Below, one piece after another: positions 16,808-24,502 of a stretch of 64,000 nucleotides of DNA (position 1 is its first letter; each line of letters opens with the position of its first letter). The position numbers were made by a program, and so were the translations under genes. The stretch is taken from positions 372,001 to 436,000 of the forward strand of contig NZ_JBHXHV010000004.1 of assembly GCF_042726155.1 (NCBI RefSeq), given 5' to 3'. A model generated the notes under the pieces. That model was given only the letters and a program-made list of their open reading frames with translations, made no database searches and had not been told where the DNA came from. The stretch comes from Leucobacter sp042726155. GTDB lineage: Bacteria; Actinomycetota; Actinomycetes; Actinomycetales; Microbacteriaceae.

Positions 16808-18181
16808 ATGCACCAGCAAACGGACGTACTCACACGCCTCAATCCACGTCGCTGGTTCGCAATGATTCCGATGCTATTGGGCGTCTTCCTCGGCGCAGTC
16901 ACGATTAGCAGCGCAACCACGGCGCTGCCCTCGATGATCACCGAACTTTCCCTCTCCACTGTCGAAGCCACCTGGATCATCGACGCCTACCCGTTGGCAC
17001 TCGCCGTCTCGCTCGTCGTCGCAGCACGCACGGGCGATCGTTTCGGGCGCCGCCGAATGATGATCCTCGGTTTTGCCGGCTTCGCCGCATTCAACCTTGT
17101 TGGCGGCTTCGCACAGAGCGGTCTTGCGCTCATTGCAGCGCGCACCCTTCTCGGCTTCGCGGAGGCCCTGGTGATCGCCTCAGTCGTCGCGACCATTGGC
17201 GTACATTTTCGCGCACGGGAGCGCGTGTTCGCCTACGGGCTATGGACAGCGACGTTCGGCGCAGGAAGCGCCCTCGGCCCACTGATTGGCGGATTACTGT
17301 CGGATGGACCCGGCTGGCGGTGGACGATGTACGCGGCGGCACCCGTCGCCGCGGCGGCTCTGGTGCTCGCTGCCTGGCTCGTTCCAGAGTCGCGAACGAG
17401 CACGCGACCGAGCTGGGACTTCGCGAGCATCGCGCTGTCGATCGTCGCCCTCGCAGGAATCGTTTACGGCCTACAGCATGCGGCACTCGCGCCCGTCACG
17501 GCCGCCATTGTGGGCGTCACTGGCGTCGTCGCCCTGGTGCTCTTCGTGCGACGGCAACGCCGCCTGCACGACCCGCTGATTGACGTCAACCTCTTCGCCA
17601 ACGGGCGATTCTCGGTGGCATACCTGCAGATTCTCGTGACCACGGGCACGAGCAACGCGACAGTTTTTCTCGTGAGTCTGCACCTGCAGCAAACGCGGGG
17701 GTACAGTGCGATCGAGGCCGGAATCACGCTGTTGCCACACGCCGCGCTGATCGTCATCGGCGGCGTGCTCGCACCCCTCACGCTCCGAATCTTCTCCTCC
17801 GGCGTCGCGACGGCACTTGCCCTCATTGCGCAGGCGTCCGGTTTGATCTGGGTGAGCGTGCAGCCGGAGAACTTCATCGCGCCGCTCGTGCTCATCGGGT
17901 TGGGAATGGGGGTCGTCGGTACACTCTCAGCCGCGGCACTGTTCGACGTCACAACGTCCGACCAGGCGGGGCAAGTCGGTGCGATCCAAGAGGTCGGATT
18001 CGCTCTGGGTGCCGGGCTCGGAATCGCGGTCTTCGGAGCCATCGCGGCGGCGCTCGGGATCAACGGGTTCAGCGTGGCGTTCGTCGCAGCAGCTGTCACT
18101 GCTGCCGTGGCCGGAGTGCTGCCTGTGTCGCAGCGGTCACGACGTCGGCGTGCGCCAGACGCGCAGCTCACACGGAACTGA
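16808..18181 (+). CDS. MFS drug exporter (DHA2 / EmrB-QacA type)
   Basis: A 457-residue polytopic transporter, with about 12-14 hydrophobic helices. Family signatures are visible: helix 1 IPMLLGVFLGAVTISSATTALPSM, the loop 2-3 motif GDRFGRRRMMI, and GPLIGGLL in helix 5. It most likely exports a toxic compound by proton antiport. The ATG at 16808 is preferred because conserved sequence begins just after it; the ribosome site is weak. It is controlled by the divergent HxlR gene and followed by arr, so the locus resembles a small resistance island. Confidence 0.88.
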   Translation: MHQQTDVLTRLNPRRWFAMIPMLLGVFLGAVTISSATTALPSMITELSLSTVEATWIIDAYPLALAVSLVVAARTGDRFGRRRMMILGFAGFAAFNLVGGFAQSGLALIAARTLLGFAEALVIASVVATIGVHFRARERVFAYGLWTATFGAGSALGPLIGGLLSDGPGWRWTMYAAAPVAAAALVLAAWLVPESRTSTRPSWDFASIALSIVALAGIVYGLQHAALAPVTAAIVGVTGVVALVLFVRRQRRLHDPLIDVNLFANGRFSVAYLQILVTTGTSNATVFLVSLHLQQTRGYSAIEAGITLLPHAALIVIGGVLAPLTLRIFSSGVATALALIAQASGLIWVSVQPENFIAPLVLIGLGMGVVGTLSAAALFDVTTSDQAGQVGAIQEVGFALGAGLGIAVFGAIAAALGINGFSVAFVAAAVTAAVAGVLPVSQRSRRRRAPDAQLTRN

Positions 18182-18223
18182 GCGGTGGCCTTCGGTTTCG
18201 CCGGCGTGCAGGCTGAACCAGCG

Positions 18224-18673
18224 ATGAGCACGACCTTTTATACTGCCGCCATGCAAGATCCTCCAGACACCGGGCCATTTTTCCACGGAACGATCGCCGA
18301 TCTTCAAGTCGGTGACTACTTATCCCCCGGGTTCCGGTCCAACTACCGACCCGAGGTCGTGATGAATCACGTCTACTTCACGGCGCTCGCGGACGGCGCG
18401 GGGCTCGCAGCAGAGCTGGCCGCCGAGCTTCACTCCGACGGCCGCACACCGCGGGTGTACCGCGTGGAGCCGACGGGTGAGTTCGAGGACGACCCGAACG
18501 TCACCGACAAGAAGTTCCCGGGAAACCCCACGCGTTCCTATCGCACGGCGCACCCGCTCCGCGTCGTCGCTGAGATCGCCGACTGGAAAAGGCTCGCCCC
18601 CGAGGCTCTCCAACAGTGGCGAAGGCAGATCGTCGCCGTGCACCCCGACGATCGCGGCGAAATCATTAACTAA
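18224..18673 (+). CDS. arr: rifamycin ADP-ribosyltransferase
   Basis: A 149-residue enzyme that transfers ADP-ribose from NAD to the ansa-bridge hydroxyl of rifampicin, inactivating it. The family is unmistakable: FFHGTIADLQVGDYLSPGFRSNY, PEVVMNHVYFTAL, RVYRVEPTGEFEDDPNVTDKKFPGNPTRSYR are all present across residues 20-120. Length matches the known enzymes (about 140 residues). The start at 18224 is the best ATG, although ATG 18251 is also possible. It lies 42 bp after the MFS gene on the same strand, so it could be cotranscribed. Confidence 0.95.
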   Translation: MSTTFYTAAMQDPPDTGPFFHGTIADLQVGDYLSPGFRSNYRPEVVMNHVYFTALADGAGLAAELAAELHSDGRTPRVYRVEPTGEFEDDPNVTDKKFPGNPTRSYRTAHPLRVVAEIADWKRLAPEALQQWRRQIVAVHPDDRGEIIN

Positions 18674-18684
18674 CGCGCAGCGGC

Positions 18685-18714
18685 GGGCAGGATCGGGCAC
18701 CCCCGATCCTGCCC
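18685..18714. terminator. bidirectional terminator between arr and the wall protein
   Basis: A perfect 13-bp stem, GGGCAGGATCGGG with CCCGATCCTGCCC, around a CACC loop in the 48-bp gap between two convergent genes. Confidence 0.8.
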
Positions 18715-18721
18715 CCACGAC

Positions 18722-21700
18722 CTAGCTCACCCGGCGTCTCGCCACGAGCACCGCGCCGCCGGCGAGCAACAGCATGAGTGCTGCCGCGGCGGTCATCCAA
18801 GCGAAACTCGTACCCGTCACCGCGAGCGTCGGCCCTGGCACGAGGCGGTGCTCGGTGCACAACTGCGATCCCGGCGCGCACATCGGCGTCTCACCCGTCA
18901 CCGCGATCACGTTTCCGAGTTTGTGGTTGCCCTGCGACTCATACGACTTCACCTGCACGGTGTATCGCACGGTGTAGGTCTCACCCGCTGCAACGGTTCC
19001 GGTGATCCTGATCGAACCGCCCTCGCTCGCGGCCCGCAGATTGTCGTTCGACGGCGCGGGGCCTGCGACGAGCTTCGCGTCATCGAGAACGTCAGCCATG
19101 TGATCGGTGTAGTCCACAGCGGCCGGCTCACCGTCAGCATCGCTCGACGCGTTCGTGAAGGTCAGTGTGTAGGTGACCTTCTCGTTCGGACCAACCTCGG
19201 TACCTGATTTCGGATCGCTCGATTTCACGACGCTCACGTCGGAGACGTGGTTCACCGTGCAGTTCGGGCGGGCAGGGTCGACTGGCGTGCATGGCCCGGT
19301 CGGAGGCGCCTCGCCGCTCGGCACCAGGAAGTTACCGAGACGGTCGTCGCCTCGTTCCCCTTCGGCCCGCACCGTCACGGTGTACGTCACCGTCGCGGAG
19401 TCCCCAGCGGCGAGCGTACCGCTCACGTTGAAACGACCGTCGGCGATCTCAGAAGCGACGAGCGCGTCGCTCGAGGCTTCAGGCTGCACCGTCACATCCG
19501 CATCATCGAGCACCTCGGTGAGCACGTCATCCTGATTCACATCAGTCAGAGCGTTCCCGGTGTTCTCGAAGTGCAGCGTGTAGGTGAGCTCAGCGCCCGG
19601 GCGAACGGTCGCGCCGCTCGCTGGGTCGACGGTCTTCCAGCTCTCGAGCTCTCCGACGGGGTGCTCGGTGCACGAAACACCGGCGTCACCGCATTCGGGA
19701 TCGGTGACACTGCTCTTGGCGACGACGTTGCGCAGCATGTTGTCGCCGCGATCACCATCCGCATTAACCGTCACCGAATATGTCACCGTGACTGTCTGAT
19801 CAGCGGCGAGCGTGCCGGTGACACGAACCAAGCCGTCGGCACCCGATGAGACGGTCAATGCCGGATCGCTTGCGGCGGGCGCGCCCGTCAGGGTGGCGTC
19901 ATCGAGCACCTCTGCGAGGCGATCGGTGTAGTCGACTGGCCCTGCGGCCTCACCGGTGTTCGAGAAGGAGAGCGTGTACGTAATTTGCTCACCCGCTTGG
20001 ACGCCTGAGCCCGAATCGGGGTCGGCCGTCTTCGTGGCCGCAATCAAGGGCAGCGGCGTCGACGTGCAATTCGGGTCCTCCGCGTTGCAGTCGGCGGGCG
20101 GCTCCTCATCGCCCGGCATGAGGAAGTTGTTTTCCTCATTGTTTCCGCGCTCATCTTCGGCGTTCACGGTCACCCGGTACGTGACAGTAACCGTCTGGCC
20201 GGCGGCCAATTCACCCGTCACGGAGAATGCGTCGTTCGCCACCGCTGACGCCGTAAGTGCGTCGTCGGACGCCTCGGGATCGTCGGTCAGCGTCGCATCG
20301 TCGAGCACGTCTGCGAGGTAATCCGTGTGGTCAACGTCGACGGGACCTTCGCCCTGGTTGTCGAACGTCAGCGTGTAGGTGAGCACGGTACCCACGTCGA
20401 TGGGGTTCGTGTCCGCGGACACCGACTTGCCGGTGAGCAGACGCCCGATCGGCGTGACCGTGCAGTCGGGCCGCTCGGAGTTCGTCGGCTGGCACACCGG
20501 CGTCGCCGGTGGATCCTGACCCTCGGGGAGCAGGAAGTTCGCCGCGATATCGTCGCCACGCTCCCCATCTGCCCGCACGGTGACCTGATACGTGACGCTG
20601 TAGGTCTCACCAGCCGGTACTTCGCCGCCGATGCTGATCACATCTCCGGCGCGCGCGACCAGCAGGTCGTCCGAGCTGGGTTCCGTGGTGACGTCTGCAT
20701 CATCGGTGACATGCACGAGATTGTCGACTTCATCAACGGTCGCCGCAGCCGCTCCGCTGTTCTCGAAGTACAGGGTGTACGTCAACACGGTGCCGGCAGC
20801 CACCGGTGAATCGCTCGCGGAAACCGTCTTCCAAGAATCGAGCAGCGGAATCGGGTTCTCCGTGCACGATACGCCGGGGTCGCCGCACTCGGGGTTCTCG
20901 AGATCCGACGGAGCGAGCACATTACCCAACACGTTGTCGGCGCGCTGGCCGTCGGGCAGCACCGTGACCGAATACGTGACCGTCACGGTCTGGCCCGCGG
21001 CCAATTCGCCGGCAATCGCGAGCGCATCATCGGCACCGAGGTTCGCGACAAGCGCGGCGTCAGACGACGACGGCCCGCCTGTGAGGGTTGCGTCGTCGAG
21101 AACGCCGGCGAGATTGTCGGTGTAGTCGACGTCGCCCGCAGCAGTGCCGCTGTTCGCGAAGGTCAGCGTGTACGTCACTTCTTGCCCCGCGACAACCGTC
21201 GCGCCCGTGCCGACGTCGACCGACTTGGTCGCCGTGATGAGAGGCATCGGGGTGCTCGTGCACTCCGGACTGTCGGCATCGCAGTCGGCCGGCGGCTCCT
21301 CACCCGGCGGCACCAGGAAGTTGTTCGCCGCATTGTTTCCGCGGTCAGCATCCGGCAGCACTGTCACATCGTAGGTAACCAGCGCAGTTTCACCGGCCCC
21401 GAGCGTGCCACCGATCGCAAAGCGACCCGCCTGCACATCGGTGACCGTCACAGACGCCGTATCGGATTCGGGATCAGCGGAGAGCTCGGCGTCGTCAAGC
21501 ACATCCGTCAAGACATCCTCACGCGCAACCGGGCCAGCGACTGCTCCGGTGTTCTCAACGGTGATCGTGTAGGTCAGGACGGTACCGGCGACAACAGGGG
21601 AGGTCGAGGCTTCGACGGCCTTGCTGTAGCTCACCGCCGCGATCGGCGTCGCAGTACAGTTCGGCAGCTGCTCATCGTCTGGCACACACACGGGATTAGT

Positions 21701-24163
21701 GGGCGGCTCTTCATCCGCCGCCAGCAGGAAGTTGGTCGAGACGTCATCGCCACGATCTCCGTCCGCCTTTACCGTGACCTGATACGTCACGGAAGATGTC
21801 GTACCCGCGGGTACTGTGCCGGTGATGGCGATCTGATTGCCCGTGCGCACCGGGTTCAGGCCGTCGGAGGACGAGGGTTCTACGGTCACATCCGCGTCGT
21901 CCAAAACGTAGGTCAGGTCGTCAACGGCATCGACGGTCGCGTCGGCTTCGCCATCGTTCTGGAAGAACAGCGTGTAGGTGAGCACCGTGCCCGCGACCGC
22001 GGGCGTCGCCGACGCGCTGACCTGCTTCCACTGCGTGAGATCTGCGCCCGGAATCTGTACGAGATCGCACGCGCGCTCCCCCGGCGCAACTTCGCCGGCG
22101 GGGATACAGGCAACGTTTCGCAGATTCTGATCGCCCTCACCCGTGTACGTGGCGGTGTAGGTGACCGTTGCGGATTCGCCCGAGGCGAGTGCGCCCTCCC
22201 ATGACAGGGTCGGTTCGTTGTAGGAGACGGTACCCGCGGTTGCAGCCGCGTCATCGTTGTAGGTCGCGGCGTCGATCACGTTGCTGAGATCGTCCGTGAA
22301 CGTAGCGGGGGCGCCGGCGGTGTAATCGCCCGGTCCCTCGTTCGTCACGGTCACCGTGTACTCGACGTCGTCTCCGATCGCGGGGAGATCGGTGCGATTG
22401 GCCGACTTCTCGATGGTCAAGCGCGGCAGTTCGAACTCGACCTCTGCGCACGCTTCACCGGTCGTCGGGTCAACGCCGTCGACGGGTGGGTTACACGCGG
22501 GAGGCGTCGGGTTCTCTGGGTCTCCCGGAGCCCACGCAACGTTGCGCACGCTACCGTCGCCGCCGCTTCGCATCGTGACGGTGTAGGTGATGTCGACACT
22601 GTCGCCAGCCCCGAGTGCTCCCGACCACTCAACCACTGGAGCAGAGTACGTGGGTGTGCCGGGCAGCGTCGCCACCGCGTCGTTGTTGTACGTCGCATCG
22701 TCGACTACACCGGCAAGAGAATCAGCTACGAACGCCGGATCGGCGACCGTGAAGTCAGCCGCGCCAGCGTTCGTCGCGGTGACCGTGTAGCTGACCGTGT
22801 CACCCACGCGAGTCGCCGATGTTGCGTCCGAGGTCTTCTCGATCTGCAGGAGTCGCGAACACACCTCGACACTGTCTTCGTTGTTCGCGGCGACCGGATC
22901 CAATTCGTTGCCGATCACGGATGCTGAGTTGGTGAAGCAGTCACGCTCTGCGGCCGCAGTAGTGCCAGTGACGGTAATCGTCGCAGATGCCCCCAGCGCG
23001 AGTCTGCCACCCGCACACGTGACGTCATTGCCGGTCACACTGCAGGTGGCGTCTCCCGACGCCGTAACGTTTGACAGGTCTGCCGGCACGCTGTCTTGCA
23101 CCGTCCACCCGCTCGATTCTCCCGCGCCGTTGTTCGTCACGGTGAGCGTGTAACTGACTTGGCCGCCGGGGGCGTAAGTCGGCGCCGCGGACTTTTCGAT
23201 CGCCAGATCAACGGGGATGCCCGGGATCGCCGTGCCGTCATTCCCCGCTGCTGGCGGACCAGCAACGAGTGATACGACCTCGAACGTGGGAGTGGCCGTC
23301 GCGCCATTCGTGATCTTCAGTTGAGCTATCGTGCCGTTCCCGTTATTTGAGAACCCGAGGTTGCCGTTGCCGAACTGCCAGGCCGCACCCCACGCGCCGG
23401 CGGGAGCGCCGGTGATGACGCCAGCAAACCGGGTCATGGCGCCGGTTTGCGGATTAATGCGCACGATGGTGCCCGCTGGCTGCGCGCCGTTGTAGTCAAA
23501 GGCCCACAGGAATCCGTCTTGGTATTCCATGTCGGCAAGGGTGTAATCGGTGAGGCTCAGCTGCACCTGCGAAGCGATCGTTCCCGTAGCGGTATTCACG
23601 GCGTACAGTGTGCGCGACGTCCCTGGCGCGCCGTTCGTCGTGTACAGCAGACCGTTATCGGTATTGAACGCACCGGCCCACTGCGCAATGGGGAACGTCA
23701 TCGTGCCAACGCGGGTGACGGCGCCGGACTGGCCGATCCGCACGAGGGCGTTCTGCGGAATTCCGCCGATCGCCCCGATGACCGAACCGTACATGTAGTT
23801 GTTCGCGCGGTTGAAGCTGATCGCGTTGTAATTGCCCGATGCGACAGCGGGACCCTCTGGTGTGAACGAGAAGCTACCGTCACCGGCTGTCTCGGACCGG
23901 TAGAGGCGCGTCGGATCGCCGGTTTGCGACTGCGCGACGAACACCGTCGGACGAGTCGGGTCGAAGGGGTCGCCCGGTGCCGCCTGAGCCGCCGACGGCA
24001 CTGTCAGGCTCAGCGCCGTAGCCAGGGTCATCACCACTGCGCTCGCCAGCGTCATCGCTGTCGCGCGTATCAAGCGCCGCTTTCGAAACCCCGTCACCGT
24101 TGACGGAAGATTTTTTTTGGCTCTCCGAATTAACACATTGACCCCCCTCATGACCCCCGTCAT
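18722..24163 (-). CDS. giant DUF11-repeat cell-wall protein with LAxTG anchor
   Basis: An 1813-residue secreted wall protein. A long signal peptide ends near residue 61 (PSAAQA). Residues 65-320 form a propeller-like domain (repeated AVNTATG, VRINPQTG strands). Then come eleven DUF11-type beta-sandwich repeats of about 130 residues to about 1775. The tail is LAVTG (1780-1784), a hydrophobic helix and RRR, a sortase substrate of the LAxTG class used by actinobacterial sortase E. Most repeats end with a cysteine pair (for example CNAEDPNC), suggesting one disulfide each. Repeats 4-6 and 7-9 correspond as a three-domain unit. It is likely a surface stalk or adhesin, and is divergent from the sigma-factor gene. 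Confidence 0.9.
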   Translation of the reverse strand: MTGVMRGVNVLIRRAKKNLPSTVTGFRKRRLIRATAMTLASAVVMTLATALSLTVPSAAQAAPGDPFDPTRPTVFVAQSQTGDPTRLYRSETAGDGSFSFTPEGPAVASGNYNAISFNRANNYMYGSVIGAIGGIPQNALVRIGQSGAVTRVGTMTFPIAQWAGAFNTDNGLLYTTNGAPGTSRTLYAVNTATGTIASQVQLSLTDYTLADMEYQDGFLWAFDYNGAQPAGTIVRINPQTGAMTRFAGVITGAPAGAWGAAWQFGNGNLGFSNNGNGTIAQLKITNGATATPTFEVVSLVAGPPAAGNDGTAIPGIPVDLAIEKSAAPTYAPGGQVSYTLTVTNNGAGESSGWTVQDSVPADLSNVTASGDATCSVTGNDVTCAGGRLALGASATITVTGTTAAAERDCFTNSASVIGNELDPVAANNEDSVEVCSRLLQIEKTSDATSATRVGDTVSYTVTATNAGAADFTVADPAFVADSLAGVVDDATYNNDAVATLPGTPTYSAPVVEWSGALGAGDSVDITYTVTMRSGGDGSVRNVAWAPGDPENPTPPACNPPVDGVDPTTGEACAEVEFELPRLTIEKSANRTDLPAIGDDVEYTVTVTNEGPGDYTAGAPATFTDDLSNVIDAATYNDDAAATAGTVSYNEPTLSWEGALASGESATVTYTATYTGEGDQNLRNVACIPAGEVAPGERACDLVQIPGADLTQWKQVSASATPAVAGTVLTYTLFFQNDGEADATVDAVDDLTYVLDDADVTVEPSSSDGLNPVRTGNQIAITGTVPAGTTSSVTYQVTVKADGDRGDDVSTNFLLAADEEPPTNPVCVPDDEQLPNCTATPIAAVSYSKAVEASTSPVVAGTVLTYTITVENTGAVAGPVAREDVLTDVLDDAELSADPESDTASVTVTDVQAGRFAIGGTLGAGETALVTYDVTVLPDADRGNNAANNFLVPPGEEPPADCDADSPECTSTPMPLITATKSVDVGTGATVVAGQEVTYTLTFANSGTAAGDVDYTDNLAGVLDDATLTGGPSSSDAALVANLGADDALAIAGELAAGQTVTVTYSVTVLPDGQRADNVLGNVLAPSDLENPECGDPGVSCTENPIPLLDSWKTVSASDSPVAAGTVLTYTLYFENSGAAAATVDEVDNLVHVTDDADVTTEPSSDDLLVARAGDVISIGGEVPAGETYSVTYQVTVRADGERGDDIAANFLLPEGQDPPATPVCQPTNSERPDCTVTPIGRLLTGKSVSADTNPIDVGTVLTYTLTFDNQGEGPVDVDHTDYLADVLDDATLTDDPEASDDALTASAVANDAFSVTGELAAGQTVTVTYRVTVNAEDERGNNEENNFLMPGDEEPPADCNAEDPNCTSTPLPLIAATKTADPDSGSGVQAGEQITYTLSFSNTGEAAGPVDYTDRLAEVLDDATLTGAPAASDPALTVSSGADGLVRVTGTLAADQTVTVTYSVTVNADGDRGDNMLRNVVAKSSVTDPECGDAGVSCTEHPVGELESWKTVDPASGATVRPGAELTYTLHFENTGNALTDVNQDDVLTEVLDDADVTVQPEASSDALVASEIADGRFNVSGTLAAGDSATVTYTVTVRAEGERGDDRLGNFLVPSGEAPPTGPCTPVDPARPNCTVNHVSDVSVVKSSDPKSGTEVGPNEKVTYTLTFTNASSDADGEPAAVDYTDHMADVLDDAKLVAGPAPSNDNLRAASEGGSIRITGTVAAGETYTVRYTVQVKSYESQGNHKLGNVIAVTGETPMCAPGSQLCTEHRLVPGPTLAVTGTSFAWMTAAAALMLLLAGGAVLVARRRVS
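24111..24118. repeat. A8 homopolymer in codons 16-18 of the wall protein
   Basis: Eight consecutive A (coding strand) form codons AAA AAA AAT just before the signal-peptide core. In DNA this GC-rich, such a run at the start of a surface-protein gene is a candidate slippage site; gain or loss of one base would shift the frame. Confidence 0.8.
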
Positions 24164-24298
24164 GATCTCCCACCATTGCGCACGCGCAGGTGTCGCAAAA
24201 GCGCCACTAGGACCGGAGCTTAGTTGTAGATGTCATCTTTTGCATACCCCTCCAGTGCATTGATTTCCCTCACGCGCATAGACAGGTGTGCGAAGCAA

Positions 24299-24350
24299 AA
24301 TCTGACGGACAATACGCGACAAAAAAATTTCGCGCGGTGTCCGTCAGATT
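24299..24350. repeat. long inverted repeat in the divergent promoter region
   Basis: Perfect 13-bp arms AATCTGACGGACA (24299-24311) and TGTCCGTCAGATT (24338-24350), with an inner CGCG pair and an AT-rich A7-T3 centre. The genes run away from it on both sides, so it is unlikely to be a terminator. A large operator or a structured RNA leader are the alternatives. Confidence 0.8.
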
Positions 24351-24493
24351 CGACTCTTCTGACTTGTCTCAGACAGATGGACCATCTTGCGGAGTTGCTT
24401 CACACCTCGTGTCGCAGCCCTCTCGAAAGCTGTCTACACTCGGGGGCGTACCAGTCTCCTCCGCGGTCATCTTTGGAAGTTACCGGTATTCCC

Positions 24494-24501
24494 GGGGGGG
24501 G
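24494..24501 (+). promoter_or_regulatory. G8 run acting as ribosome binding site of the sigma-factor gene
   Basis: Eight consecutive G end one base before the ATG at 24503. The run is the only ribosome-site-like sequence, and its length could vary by slippage, altering translation strength. Confidence 0.55.
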
Positions 24502-24502
24502 C

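Larger units (their letters stand above)
24164..24502. promoter_or_regulatory. AT-richer divergent promoter region (wall protein / sigma factor)
   Basis: A 339-bp region without a gene, noticeably less GC-rich than its surroundings. It must carry the promoters of both divergent genes. It contains the long inverted repeat 24299-24350, a further CTGAC at about 24359-24363, and the G8 run before the sigma-factor start. An open frame entering from 24230 into the sigma gene has no ribosome site and is not supported. Confidence 0.7.

Noticed and set aside
24230..24502. Sigma-factor gene starting at 24230
   Set aside because: The extra 91 codons cross the inverted repeat and promoter region, have no ribosome site and no sigma homology.
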